A stretch of 64,000 nucleotides of DNA from Panorpa germanica (lineage: Eukaryota; Arthropoda; Insecta; Mecoptera; Panorpidae): NCBI GenBank assembly GCA_963678705.1, contig OY783213.1:16620451-16684450 (forward strand), read 5' to 3'. Positions 1 to 12,599 of the stretch are shown here, piece by piece (the stretch's first letter is position 1; each line of letters starts with the position of its first letter). The position numbers and the translations under genes are program-made. A model generated the notes under the pieces. It was not told the origin of the DNA, ran no database searches, and saw nothing but the letters and a program-made list of their open reading frames with translations.

Positions 1-49
1 TACGCATCTTCAATATGATGCCAAAGTGACTGCAAAATGTTTACTGGGA
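1..49 (+). mobile_element. R1 MITE, 3' end only (cut by window edge)
   Basis: This is the right-hand end of the element seen complete at 11577-11842. The segment from the motif CGCATCTTCAATATGATG through TGTTTACTGGGA aligns with positions 11793-11842 with only a few substitutions. It ends in GGGA at 49 and is followed by TA at 50-51, which fits a TA target duplication. The rest of the element lies before the window. No coding capacity is visible. Confidence 0.7.
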
Positions 50-396
50 TACCACTTTCCTCTTCAGCTAAAGGAGTACGGGTTAGAATGCCATTGTTGA
101 AAATACGATACTTTTAGGTCAGGACATTTACGTCGGCAATGCCATCGTTTCTACGCATATGATACTGAACTATGTTATGTTTCATTCGCATTTATTTTAT
201 TACAGAGAGGTGTGAGTGAAACAAAACATGTCACACGTTGTTGTGACTTTATAGTATGACGGAAATCTCTTTTTTTTCTGCAAAGTGCATACGATTTCAT
301 AAAAAAGAAGTAGAGTTTCCGCCATATTACTAGTGAGCGAATCACAGTCAGGACTGTGACAAGCATAATATAATATATACGTATATCTAAATCCAT

Positions 397-487
397 TTAT
401 TAACCATGATTTATTTTGTTCCAGGTACGTTGGACATTTCGTTGACAATTTCCTTTCATGACTTACACGGCTTACACGTAATGACTG
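397..487 (+). other. Candidate recursive splice site and RS-exon 1
   Basis: A branch-site-like TATTAAC (398-404) and a T-rich tract lead to CCAG at 421-424, directly followed by GTACGT at 425. A second donor-like GTAAGA starts at 488, so a 63-nt segment (425-487) would be an exon. The segment is open in one frame only (third frame, about 20 codons). It could be a ratchet point, an ordinary small exon, or chance. The GTACGT donor is weaker than consensus. No host gene is visible. Confidence 0.3.
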
Positions 488-2273
488 GTAAGAAACACAT
501 TAACATTTTAATTATAAAATAGTGAATTTAAATAATTTCGAAACTAATTACTTTTGTCATATAGCAAAGTTGTTTTTCATCTGGCATATACTGGCCCCAC
601 TCTGTACAGCGTACTCCGAATTACCGTGACATATATTATTACAGCATTAATATTTCACGATGACATGCATTTTAGAGTTTTGTTATTACTACTAGCTATT
701 ACGTGAACCTGGATATAACCTAACCTAGCAACCTACTACGATTCATTATTTTAATATTTTAAATTTAACTCTCGTGTTTAGGAAATCTGTTATTATAGAA
801 AATTATACACAAAACTTTAGAACTTGGTTGATATTGATTCTAGTTTCTATTGTTATAATAGTAATTGACATTTTAAATTTAGAACTCTATTAACATTTCT
901 AGGAAGAGTATAATAATCTTTGCAGATACTAAAAATATATAAACACGAAGGAAATGAATAGGGTGAATATTTAAGGAAGGATAATATGTGTTTGTTAAAT
1001 TAAAATTGTGTTTTTATTGACATATAAAATGATATGTATTCTTGAAATTATGCGCATGAAAATATATTATGGTTTTTCTTATACAGTCGTATATTTTAGA
1101 AGTAGTATACTTTACAAAAAATGTAGAATGCCACCTCCAGATATTTTGTAGTGTATTTTTTTAATATCATTATTTTATGATGATTTCAACAACGCAAGAA
1201 CAAATGGCTATGGTTAAATGTTCTCATACATTGTGTACTATATTAATTTTCAAAACAGTTACACTAATTATTGAAAGCGTATCTAATTAAAGGGAGTTTT
1301 CCAATTAAGTTGTACGTAGAACTCATTACAGTATCGTTTTTGTTTAAACTTGTTCAATTCGATATTTTTTAAATTTCAAAACCAAAGCTGCACTGAAAGT
1401 AGAGTTAATTAAATCCAACCAAACATCATACGATAGTTTCATGCAAGACAAGATCCAATAACTCAAACCATCAGACCATTTCAAGCTAAGCGATTTTCTT
1501 TATCCTGCATTTACTTGCATCGTTCTACACATTTTCATATTTGATTAAAAACTTTAAGACAACTGATCCTTTTACTTCTTATTTTATCCACTTTCTTTGT
1601 TTTACATTAACGGGGAATATATTCCACATTATTTATAAATTAATATTTAACGGAGAGAATTATTTGCATACCATTAGCTAAATAATGTAAATTATTAATG
1701 CTATTTTCTATAAAATTTCAAGCATTTTCCTACCGCTCCCGCTGTCGCTAGTGCAATTTTCAATGCATATTACAAAATGAATGAAAAAACAAATAAAAGT
1801 GTTTTATTCGTTAAAACAGAATTTGCAATTGCTTTTATACCTTTTTGTTCAATATTGTATGGTTATAGTGATACTACTGTATCTATTACATTAAACGAGG
1901 GTTGGGTAAAAATAGAGTGTAAACATAATTCTATTAAGTACAAGAAATGTATATGAAAAGCAAGTTGAGCATAAGAAATTTTTGTTTATAAATAATATAT
2001 ATGTATAGGTAATTTGCAATATACTTTGTGATTCTTAGCTCCAAATGATAAACACTCTAGAACAATGGGTTTGTGAACCATGTATAACTTTCTTTAAAAC
2101 GGTTTTCTTTAAACCGTAAATGTCCAATTATTTTTTAATAAGTGGCAATGTTACACTCAAATAAATATTTAAAAAAAAGTTAATAAACAAATAGCCTATA
2201 TTTCAATAAAAACTAACAAATTCCGCGTTCAAGAATTGTCCTAAAAAAGGAAAAGCTTATTATAAATTAGCTT
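488..2273. other. A+T-rich stretch, nothing recognised
   Basis: No open frame of 60 codons or more on either strand, no repeat shared with the rest of the window that I can see, and no RNA gene. Confidence 0.6.
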
Positions 2274-2315
2274 AGTTATATATTATCTGCTTTTATCAGT
2301 TATATATTATCTGCT
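2274..2315. repeat. Two-copy short tandem repeat
   Basis: The 18-mer AGTTATATATTATCTGCT occurs at 2274-2291 and again at 2298-2315, a period of 24 bp. Confidence 0.85.
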
Positions 2316-2483
2316 GAACTGCTTTTTTGAAAACATCTGAGAAGTGTTTTAAGTTTTGAATCAATCTTTAATCAACCCTGAGAGATTCAAAGCTGCGAGT
2401 ATCATAGCAACATTACATAATTTTAATTTAATTCTATCTAATAAAATATATAATTAAATCTATAAGCAGGGGGGAGTGAGCGG

Positions 2484-2491
2484 TACTCGTA
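2484..2491 (-). repeat. TACGAGTA octamer, first of 19 copies
   Basis: The octamer TACGAGTA (or its complement TACTCGTA) recurs through the window. Plus-strand starts: 4015, 5147, 6288, 17421, 20733, 28382, 28388, 33079, 46193, 46834, 61708. Minus-strand starts: 2484, 3855, 7778, 10641, 15937, 34037, 36455, 57271. The flanks do not align with each other, so this is not a longer repeat family. The octamer is a near-palindrome, TAC-GA-GTA. Confidence 0.75.
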
Positions 2492-3074
2492 CTCAGTTTT
2501 TGCTGGAGCATACGTATTAATGAAATGAAAAAAAACACACAAAGCTTCCAATTTATTTTTGAAATTCCAAGGAAATGGCAGACACTTCAAGAGATACCGT
2601 ACGCGATACACTTTATATAAATGCTTTTATAGAGCATTAAAAAAATATATAAAAAAAAGATAAGAAAAATTATCAAACGCTTTTACAGCGATCTAGAAAA
2701 GAAACATCTATGAAAATGTAGTTTAACATAATATTCTAATTTAAATATAACATTTATATGTGAGGTACTAAGTGGTACAAAGTGATATATAACCTCGTTG
2801 GAAGGTGGGAGGGGGGCGAGGGTACGTTGTTTCTTTATGTAGACGTGTTCCGTACCATGAAGATATCGCTTATAAAGGAGCTACAAATAAAATATAATTA
2901 TCTACACGGGCTATGTACCATAAACGGTTGAGCGTGGTGGTCTGGTGCTGGTCACATTGAAAGAAATATGAGATACACCATGAAGCTGCCATGAGGGTGC
3001 CGCAGGAGCCCGCGGTGTCGTAATGATATAAAAAAATGCTAGGGTGAAAGGAAATGTGTGCGAGAGGAAAGAAC

Positions 3075-3085
3075 GGGGGGGGGGG
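3075..3085 (+). repeat. Poly-G run
   Basis: Eleven consecutive G residues in otherwise A+T-rich sequence. An open frame of 95 codons on the minus strand (2870-3157) crosses it and gives a run of prolines. It has no recognisable domain and I do not call it a gene. Confidence 0.9.
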
Positions 3086-3434
3086 AGTGCTTAAAGTTGC
3101 GCAAACAAGGAGGCGGATCGTGGGATCTTTGATGACTGATGAACACTCTTTTTGCATTCAATTTTGAATTATTATCTGATTTGTTTTGATTAATATTATA
3201 CGATAACTCAGTTTCCTTTTTTTTATGGGATCAAAAAGAAAGGCAGGATGTATATTTTATTTCTAATGTTCTGTATTTCTCAAAGTTACTGTCTTATGAT
3301 ATTTTTTTAAGTAGTATTTTGTTTTAACTATAGTTATCATAGCTACCATACTGATACTTCGATACAAATTGATACATAGCAAACATAAATTTAATAGTAC
3401 ACAACAAACTTTATCTAAAAGTACAAAATAATAT

Positions 3435-3488
3435 TTAAGAAAACCAAAAGTAAATGTTAAGAAAACCAAATCATATTTAAGAAAACCA
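3435..3488 (+). repeat. Three-copy tandem repeat, about 21-bp unit
   Basis: TTAAGAAAACCA recurs at 3435, 3457 and 3477 with A/T-rich spacers of slightly unequal length, so it is an imperfect minisatellite. Confidence 0.8.
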
Positions 3489-4007
3489 TCAAACGAAAAC
3501 ACGTTTGTTGTTGTTTTGTGAACATTCGCGCTTGTCAGTTGAAGTTTTCAAAGTCAGTCAATTTTATGGGACACACAGAAAAACACTAAAAACGAAACTA
3601 GTCTATGTTCAGTGTTAACAGCCCGTTTTCGAAAACAGAACTGTTTCAAAAACATGTTTTTGTTTTGTTTTTTGTCAACAAAAATGTTTTCCAATGTCTC
3701 TCTGGTGTGAAACCGGTATAAGTACTCATCGCACATACAAAATTGTAATATGCCTGAAGACTATATGCAGTTATTTAAAAGCAGAGAAGTTCTAAAAAAA
3801 ACTTTATTGACTTTATCAATGAAGCTAATTTAATCTCTATATTTTAAATACTCATACTCGTATTTATAGACTTCAAATTATGTATTACCAATGTATATTG
3901 TTTAACCCACTCAAATAAATATTTTAAAAAACACCTAACGTTTTACAAGAATACAATTGACTGGAAAATGTTACATGGAACAAAAATATTAAAGAAATAT
4001 TATTTTT

Positions 4008-4029
4008 TAACATATACGAGTATATGTTA
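4008..4029. repeat. Near-perfect palindrome containing TACGAGTA
   Basis: TAACATATAC (4008-4017) and GTATATGTTA (4020-4029) are exact reverse complements separated by GA. The centre is one of the TACGAGTA octamers. Confidence 0.85.
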
Positions 4030-4207
4030 CATTGCCAATATTCTTATAGACTCAGATTTATATATTTTACATGCGTTTAATACGATACGATCAAAATAAA
4101 TAAAAATCAAATAAATGAAACAGAGCGGAAATGAAATGTGTCAGGAACACTGCTACTACTGCAGATGGAAACGCAAAAATAAAATGTGCATCAATTGTTT
4201 AAGACAG

Positions 4208-4231
4208 CTTGTATATTTATTTATATACAAG
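4208..4231. repeat. Short inverted repeat
   Basis: CTTGTATAT (4208-4216) pairs with ATATACAAG (4223-4231) around a 6-nt loop. A+T-rich; no terminator or RNA role is implied in a eukaryotic context. Confidence 0.7.
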
Positions 4232-4601
4232 TATGACAACGCTGTTATTATCTATTCTAATATCAACACATAATCAAAAAGATTGACCACTGTTCTTGTT
4301 CTTAAAGTAAAAATTCTTCAGTCATTATAATCTTTAAAAAATTTGATGCAGATTTGCAAGAGAAAAAAGTTATGAATATAAACATTCATCTTTACGATGC
4401 AACTATGTATTATTTAACAGAAACTAAATTCATAAATTATTCCCATTACCGCAATTAAGGGCATGTAATGTAACATATACGGTAATTATCCAGCTGTGAT
4501 TTAATTATATATATAACTTTGAATGCGTTTTGACAGTAATCCTCTCTCCTCCATCTGCATGTATTTCTGTTTATATTTTTATCATTAAATCCTTTTATGT
4601 G

Positions 4602-4622
4602 ACACAGCACAGCACAGCACAG
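4602..4622 (+). repeat. ACAGC microsatellite
   Basis: About four copies of the 5-bp unit ACAGC. Confidence 0.9.
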
Positions 4623-4891
4623 TCAGACACTTGCTCGTATCTGCCAGACTGTGTGTAGTATTAAATGCATTTCACCAGTATAACCTGTCATGTGGTACAG
4701 GTACAGTTCACTGGAAAATTCCACAGACACACAAATGAAGGTTTGTAAGGTTTCCCTAAGCTGCGGTTTCCATATTCATGTGGTTTACATGTTTCACATT
4801 CACACCATGTCCCCACAGAGTCTCTATGGAGTGTAGGATGTAGGACTATGAGGTTTAATATATGCAAAACTCTTCGCGTATTAGAATACAC

Positions 4892-6412
4892 GCTAATTAT
4901 ATTTAATTACTCAAAGTCCGTGAAATATGGAACAATTTACGCTGTTTCGTAATACATACACGCATACTAAACGAGGCGCTGTCGGCGCGAGGCTACTGTG
5001 TGACGCGTTTTTCAGATTTATGGTGGAGCGCATTATGTAACGGCCTGATATGAATCACAAAGTACCATAAAAGTATTGTTTCCGATTTCACACGACGTTG
5101 TATAGGGTACAGTACTTGACATTATGTATTAGATTTGTAATAAGTGTACGAGTACTTTAATAGATTACAATGCACTAATCCCAGTTACGTGTATTAAAGG
5201 TTTATTTAACGTAACAAAAGTTATCCGCTACGAAAACGATTTTGAGCTAATTATACAACATTTTGTGACATATTTTACTGCATTTTGAAAAATAAAACTG
5301 CCTAATACACTCATTAGCGTACCCAAAGTTTCTTAAAAACACTTTCATTAGGAGTATACAGGCTAAAGAAGTTCTATTTATAGATTTAAGGTTATAACAA
5401 TAGCTATAAAATATTGAAATAAAACCCTTTCATAGTAAATATTACTAGGTTTTGTTTAAGTAAAATATTACATGAATGTAAGGTAAAATCTGTCTCATGT
5501 GAAAAATTGAATTGATTTTATGGAGTAAAACTAATTTAATGTTCTTATTGCGAATTTATTTGCGAATGTTTATATTATATTAAAAAAGTGCAAATAACTA
5601 ATGCAATTTAATGTAATCAAATAAATATTAAAGTATCAAAACTTGTAAAGTAGTTTATAGTGGATAATTAATATCTCAGTTTCTATTGGTCGTAGAGAGA
5701 TGAAGCATGCATAAGTTCAGGTAGCTAAAGTTGAGTTAGTAATTAATGAACTGTAAATTCCCATTGTTATTATGCAATTAAGCACTTAAATATACTTACT
5801 TTTAATAATTATAGCATGTTTATTTAATATTAAATTCAATTTCTTATTATTAATACATGTTTTAATTAGTTACAGTAGTAGTACTGTTCTTTGATTTAAT
5901 TATTTAAAAACATTTAATGAAGTTACATTCATCAGTTTCCAAATTCATTTTTCTAGACTCATCTTTAGCAAATTATACTACAAACTCGTTCCTTTTTCTT
6001 AAGAAATCAAAAAATTTGTTTATACATTTCGAAATTAAAAAATAAGCCTGAATTAAATACCACAAGATCAGACTTGTTCTACTTTTGTTAAAAAAAACAA
6101 TCTTTGACATTTTTCAACTTCAGTTATTTTCAAACTTCAACCGCTTCTGAAGTAACTTGTTAACTAAGCCTGTTTTAGCAGCTCAGAAAAAAAACATTTA
6201 TTTTTAACAAGAAAAATTTCATGTAGATGTATATCACAGCAATAAAACTAATGGTTTAGCAACTTTTTAATTAAAACATCCTTACAGTACGAGTATTATA
6301 TAAAATGTATCATCCTTAAATAAATCATCTTTTTTAAATTGCTCGTGCATTTTAAATTCGTCATGGTTTGTTATAATTTGTTATTTCATATGACGAAGGT
6401 ATTGCAACTCCA
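4892..6412. other. A+T-rich stretch, nothing recognised
   Basis: No open frame of 60 codons or more on either strand. It contains TACGAGTA octamers at 5147 and 6288, and nothing else I can assign. Confidence 0.6.
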
Positions 6413-6770
6413 TTACACATGACACATTGTTAATGTTAAATTAATTACATAGTAAATAATAAACCCTCCCTTGCGTCCATCCCCTTCCCTTGCGTCTTCC
6501 CTTGATCCCTTAATTCTCTGTTCTGTGGTGTTTGTCCGGCCACTAATTCTCTTCATAGTGTGCTCTTCATGGAATGGACTACGTTTACCATTCACCGCCT
6601 CCACACATGGTCCTTCGACGTGTTCAGATCCGGGTCTACCATCCACCTTACGGATCCATGTGGAGAGGTGTTTAAACCCTAATATATGTTTCAGTTTCGT
6701 GATATGTTTAGTATTGTATTCGCTATTCGCAGATCTAACCCTTACAGCTTTAACCATCCAACCCTCTTAG
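6413..6770. other. Less A+T-rich patch with overlapping open frames on both strands
   Basis: This stretch is clearly richer in G+C than its surroundings and is open for 114 codons on the minus strand (6413-6757) and 99 codons on the plus strand (6471-6770). The minus-strand product is rich in R, K, E and G, for example SPFHEEHTMKRISGRTN, and carries no domain I recognise. The plus-strand product is hydrophobic and looks like a shadow of the minus frame. It may be an exon of a non-coding RNA, a decayed gene or TE fragment, or simply a compositional island. I see no splice context that decides the matter. Confidence 0.3.
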
Positions 6771-8075
6771 CACAGTAACTGATAAACATTGAAATTTCAC
6801 ATATCTTTGTGGCTTCAAGTTCGACAACTTTTCTTGTTATGCTCAACAGAGTTCGTGTGTTGATTTTCAATCGAATTTTGTTTACGTTATACACCCCATA
6901 GCCACAAATGGATAAAGTCATGAAGATTGGGTTCTACTGTAGTTGTAGCTGTAGCTACCCCTTACTTTGCATTGTTATTTACCAAACTTCTTCGATAATT
7001 TATTTATCTTATTTGTTATTGCTTGGGTTTTGAAATAGTTGAATACTCTTCACATAGTAGTGAAGGACTCACCCTTCCTTTCTTGGGATGTGCTGCAAAG
7101 TTTTGACTTAACTAGTTTACATTCAGAAATTTCTTTCCTTCTTCATATTTTCAATTATTGACTTTCGAAGTGCGTGACGTGAAACGTCGTTGTTTTACAA
7201 TGCGAAATTCATTCAAGCTAGAGTAACAAGTGTTTTTTAAGCTTCCTGATACTTATAGTATAAATATAAATATTTTTAATTTTTACACAATAGCCGGCCT
7301 ACACATTTTTTAAAATTTCGTTGAAGTTGATCGATGGTTTCTTCATTAATACATGTTTTTGGCGGCATAGCTATGATATCCTATACGAGGTGTTTTCACC
7401 CCCAATCCTGCTACGCCCTACATCATATACATAGGGTGGGGGAGGCCGTGTAGGTGGTGATAAACCAGCCATATGCTCAACGCCACAGTACACACATGCC
7501 AGTACCTGGATTATACAGTAAGCGTATATAATTAATTAAGTGTGCCAGGTATAACGCGGATAGGAGTTTATTAAAGTAGTCTATGGTATAGCTGTACTGG
7601 CACGTAGCATAAAGTATATCGTTCCGTTCCATTGTGGTACGTATACCTAAAGTTGTTTGGTTAGAATGTCAGCGTTTGTTTAAATTGATCTAAGCATTAA
7701 CTTCCGCACCAACTTTACAGTTTACACTATGTTATCATTAAAATTTAAAGGGTATATGACTGATACCGGTCGTAATATACTCGTACGATATACTAATTAG
7801 ACGCATTACAGGTTTTCCATTTAATTAAGTTAGGTTAAGTGCGATCCAAACTAGTGCGACTTCAACAAGCAACTTTTTATTGTTTGGCCGAGTTCACACT
7901 GGTGTGTTCGGTATCCAAACATTTGTTTTGTGTACAAAGACACAAAGTTCGTGCTCCAATGTCCTGTGTCAAAGTTCGGGTTGTTGTCGGTCTATTGACC
8001 CGTGTTAAAAGGGGTTTTTCTACCCCCATCACACACTTGATCCACAGATATAATACAGTCTTGTCTGTGCGACGA

Positions 8076-8237
8076 GTGCTTGCAGCTTCGAAAAACAATA
8101 TGCTTTACTGTTAGTGAGGTGTCACATTTTTCACATATTAGTTGTGGTTCTCTTTTGAATAAGTAGGTATTTGTGAAATCTGTATGACCTGTCATGCCTC
8201 CGACCGGTAACTCTTATTTAATGGCTTTGCTTCTCTT
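8076..8237 (-). mobile_element. Fragment of a non-LTR retrotransposon (LINE) ORF2 C-terminus
   Basis: Reading the minus strand from 8237 gives a frame containing SKAIK, an in-frame stop (8214-8216), then ELPVGGMTGHTDFTNTYLF followed by CEKCDTSLTVKHIVFRSC. This resembles the end of ORF2 in Jockey/R1/I-type LINEs of insects. There a TGHTxLTHxYL stretch is followed by a CxxC...LTVxHIL..C zinc-knuckle-like motif just after the RNase H region. Here the last spacing is H-X5-C instead of the usual H-X4-C. The frame has at least one stop, and homology fades below 8076, so this is a dead fragment. Upstream domains (reverse transcriptase, RNase H) are not visible. The family resemblance is from memory of the motif and not from a search. 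Confidence 0.6.
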
Positions 8238-8565
8238 AGTTACAAAATTAGACAAGTAAACAAACAAGTGTGGATAGATAGTTCGGTAAATAATCGTGCT
8301 CGTCTACTTGACCTTAAACAATTGGCAAACAGCACAACAAATAATCGAACACACAAATATGAACCTGCCTTTTGTGATAACTAAAAACTAAATCAACTAT
8401 TTTGATTTTAATAATGGATATAAATGCATAACTATTGTATAAAAGATTTGCATCATATGCAGTGTGAAATAAACAATTTCCTCTCTTAATGATGAAATCC
8501 ACGTTCATATCAATGTTCCATTTCATTTCCATTCCCATTACCAATAACACAGCACCGCCCCGCAC

Positions 8566-9889
8566 CCCGCGTATTCGATTTAACTTATTTGCATATATTG
8601 TTTTGCATTTATCATACGGACGTCGAACACAATTAAAACTAATAGCTTATTGGACCGTATGAATTAACATGATAATTTATTTATTTTTACAAATACCTCT
8701 TGTGTTCGAGTACATATTCATTTTTTTGTATTAAACATTTTTATAAAAATATGAAGAGCAACAGGGAATGGAGTTGGACCTGGACCTGGACCCGGATCAG
8801 CATAAATAACTTTATTTAAATATTAAATTATCTGATATTGTACATTCAATATTATTTTTGTTATATATTTCAACAAAACGAAATAAAAAAACATTTGATA
8901 AAGCGAAACGAGTACGAAATTTCAATGGTCCTTGTATTAGCATAACTTGAAGTTATATGGAAAATCTGTGTCTTCCGTCCTTTACTCACTCTCTCCGTTC
9001 AAGGCGGTACATCCAATAAAATATGTCATGCTAGATATATGTTTACATTTGGTCATTTTTATATACGTATGTGTGCATCACACTTTATGTGAACTTGACG
9101 AAGGTGGGGTCTTCCATGTGGGGACCCGATAATCGTATCAAAGCGCCACACTTTAAGGAGCTTACCTTAGCATATTTGAGTGTAGCAAAATTCTCACTTG
9201 GTGCATATCCTCTCCTCTCATTGTTTTAAAAACCGTAAACAAATTATGTTCGAAATTAATGTTCTGGTGATGCTTAAGAATATTATAATGCTAATTATAA
9301 ACTTGGCCGATATTAAAGAATGTAATAAAACAAAAAGAAATTATTCATAAATTATAATTCAACCATCAATAGTAACTAATATTTTTTAAATTTCCCGCCT
9401 TCAAACTTCAAAGATTGATCAATATACTTGCTTTTCTATATTTTATTGTATTATACAGATTGCATCATTCACTTTGTTGTTGTAATTTAAATATTTAAAA
9501 CATAGATTTTTGTTCAATGAATTTTTTTTATTATTCTCTCTGTGTATAATGATTTATTCAGAAAAAAAAGGAAATGATTTGACAATTATTAAAGCGTATT
9601 TAAATATAGACTCAGATTTAAAAGAGATATTATAAATCAGGGGTTCCTAAATTATGGCTCGCAGACTGGATCTTCATTTTGTTAAAGACTAGATAATAAT
9701 TCAATGAAGAATATAATATATTAAGAATAGAAAGTAAAAGGTATATACAATCCAAAGCATTTACATTATTGAATCTTTTTTTAGCGACAATAGCAAATTA
9801 AATTTAAAAACATTCATTCAAAAAAATTTGATTACACCGTTATTTTCAAGATGCCGTTACCGTTAGCCCCTTTTTAGCGACGTATTTCC
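8566..9889. other. A+T-rich stretch with one short minisatellite
   Basis: Holds a GACCTG-type repeat at about 8775-8792 and a 61-codon open frame at 8947-9132 with no recognisable features. Nothing else can be supported. Confidence 0.55.
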
Positions 9890-10578
9890 TTGACAAGGAA
9901 TTATAAAATTAATTCAATCATATTTAGTTCTTGCATTCATTTTGAAATAAACATAATTTCAAACTCAAAAGTGTTTTCAATTCCAGATTTAAATTACATT
10001 TCATGGCCTATCTCCACTGAAACGCAGTTTTTATACAAAAACGGACGAACGTTATTCGATTTAATTAAAGTTCACTGTTTTCAGTGTTCCAATTACGATC
10101 TGTAATTAACAATCAGGTCTGACCGCCGAGAATTTTAAACTCAAAACAATACTCATCCATCCCATGGGATAAAATGATTAACTGGAACATTAACGAAATA
10201 TTGATTTTCCCGCTAAACAGAGATACGTGTATTTGGGGATTATTTAACATAAAATCAGTTACGTTTTACATCAGTAATTTACTTAGTAGTTTATCCAATA
10301 GAATCATAAAATTACCTATTTTTGGGATGATTGATATCTTAAGAAGAACTTTTCTACATTTATTATATTATAAACTAAACGATTTTAAACTATATTCAAA
10401 TCTTTTTAAAAATCTTTCCCTGGTAAACTACCTTAATAAAAACTCTTTATTTGGAAAACGTTTTCATTGTACATATATCAAAGTATCTAGGAATATTCTT
10501 AACTTAAATCTTGTCTCTGAAACAGAACTTTTAAAGAGCTTTAACTATTTCTACGTTTCACTAGAAATATATTTATAA
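9890..10578 (+). other. Unassigned A+T-rich open frames (71 and 134 codons)
   Basis: Two consecutive plus-strand frames occupy 9890-10105 and 10174-10578. The second is the longest open frame in the window. Its product is rich in N, L, I, F, Y, S and K, as expected from A+T-rich DNA, with no signal peptide, zinc-binding pattern or transposase signature that I can see. No splice signals or poly(A) signal tie the two frames together. In sequence this A+T-rich, stop codons should be frequent, so the length is mildly unusual, but a chance frame is still the most likely explanation. Confidence 0.2.
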
Positions 10579-11576
10579 TTCATATTTTAAATTGTATGAA
10601 TTATTTATCAGTATAAAAAATAAAACCAAACTTCTTCAAATACTCGTACAAGATTTTTGTTCTGTTTCTATCTAAGATGTATATTTACATATTATAGTCG
10701 TATTTATTATTCACATGCAGAAAAACAATCTCCCATGAAAATATTTATAATTGCATTATACATTTGAAGAGGGCATAAATTTATGTCATTTCATTTCAAA
10801 TATACAATTATCTGAACGTGTATAACAGCCCTACGGCAATGTAATCCCTTTTTTTATGGTGACATGGATTAAACTTGTGTACATATTTAATATCAAGGGT
10901 TGGGGAACATAAAATGCCAGCTCTTCGTGTATTTCAGCGTTAAATGCTATTACCCTGTTTTGATTTAGTGTTTTTGTATTTATTTTTTTCTCTTAAGTGT
11001 TTTGAGAAGTACAATATTTTACTTTCCGTGAGGTTTTGAATGAGAATATAATTATTTAGAATATTTATAATAAAAATAAATCTTTTTAGTTCAAGTACTT
11101 CTATTTAGCCTGTTTTATTTTATAATGCAACCTTTTATACACCAGTTGAAAAGTAATAGCTAATAATGAATGAAAATAATAGCGTAAATAATATTAATTT
11201 TTAATTCCATACCTGCATTTATAATGTCGAACGGTTTTTTAACATTTTCAAACATTTATTAGGGTGCAATATTATACGCAGATGCCTGCATTAAGTGGGA
11301 AGACAACAAAGTATATTTTCATATCGCTGAAAAATTAGCTATATTAAAAATGTTAGATGCTCAGATATGAATAATAGCGTTTAAAAAAAATTAAATTCCA
11401 GTATAAATAAAAAAATGAATTTTTAACATGCAAATTAAGGTGCTTATTCTTACTTAATTATTAAAAACAATAAGATAAAATTCATGTGGATCTCTGGGCA
11501 TTGTGAATTAATAGAGACGAATTGCAAACAATTCCGCTAAAGAATTTATAAATTTGGAAACTGAGATGTTTATATA

Positions 11577-11842
11577 TCCCAGTAAACAATTTGGTGAAGT
11601 GTTCTATTTTGTGACGTTTCTATCACTATTTCACTTCAATTATAGTTCGCATCAACTTTATCTTCATTTGTATTCCGACAGGTGGAGTGGTTCCGTCATC
11701 TGTAGCCGATAAAGTAGACATTTTATAAATGAATTTTATGAAAAAATGTGAGAAACTGAACTATAAATGAACTCTTTTATGACAAAAAATCATGACGCAT
11801 CTTCAATATGATGTCAAAGTGACTCCAAAATGTTTACTAGGA
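11577..11842 (+). mobile_element. Full-length R1 TIR element (TA-target MITE)
   Basis: The left end TCCCAGTAAACAATTTGG (11577) and the reverse complement of the right end, TCCTAGTAAACATTTTGG (to 11842), match at 16 of 18 positions, so these are terminal inverted repeats. Both flanks read TATATA, which fits a TA target duplication as made by Tc1/mariner-type transposases. The 266-bp body has no transposase. Three further copies lie in the window: 1-49 (right end), 23840-24015 (left part, reversed) and 31834-31965 (right part, reversed). The copy at 23840-24015 is over 90% identical across the first ~45 bp. I assign the superfamily from the TA flank only. Confidence 0.75.
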
Positions 11843-12599
11843 TATATATATATGTTATATATGTATATACATCGATACCTCTCTATATCTATTAATCTAG
11901 TTACAGTATCCAATAAATCAGTCGGTCAGTTTGATGCTCGACTAAGCATTCGACAAACAACCAACCAAATTCATCTCATATTTTTAAAATAAGATTATGC
12001 AACAACGCCGTTATATAAATAGCATTAGGTATGTACCATTACACAAGCATATTTCTATAGAATGTCATTAATCATTTAAGGGTGACACTATCATACCCTC
12101 TAAATTAAATATGAAAATCACCCTATTTAATTTAGTTTCATTTCATGTACACAAAACCCTAAGCGACAATACAGCTAATGTATCTTAAATCCATTGTACG
12201 TACGCGGTGGCGATTAGGCTTCCAAATTATTTACAAAATAACATTTTGCACTCAATGTCCCACTGTTTTTGTGTGTGTCCCCACTTCCCATATCTTCTTG
12301 TCCCAGAATCCCGATGTCCCGGTGTGAAAACACGCGCCACAAATTCAATTGTCCAATAATGTGGACTGTATGTGTATGCATTCCTTTCTGTTTTATTTAT
12401 TTCTCATATATTTGTTCTCTTTTATATAATCTTTCTGGGTAAGTATTGTTTGTGCGTCCCATGCTCCCGGACCCCTTATTTTCACATTTTTATAACGGTG
12501 GCAAATAAATAAGGATACACATACAACCCTCAGGTTCGTTGATGTCAGTAGCGTACATCTTTTATTTTGCAGAAGGTTGTGCAATACTTAGTTACAAAT

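Noticed and set aside
2870-3157. 95-codon minus-strand frame
   Set aside because: Crosses a poly-G run that gives polyproline; no domain or gene context.
3490-3730. Possible MITE ending in TCTCTGGTGTGAAACCGG
   Set aside because: One end looks TE-like but no inverted partner end or target duplication was found.
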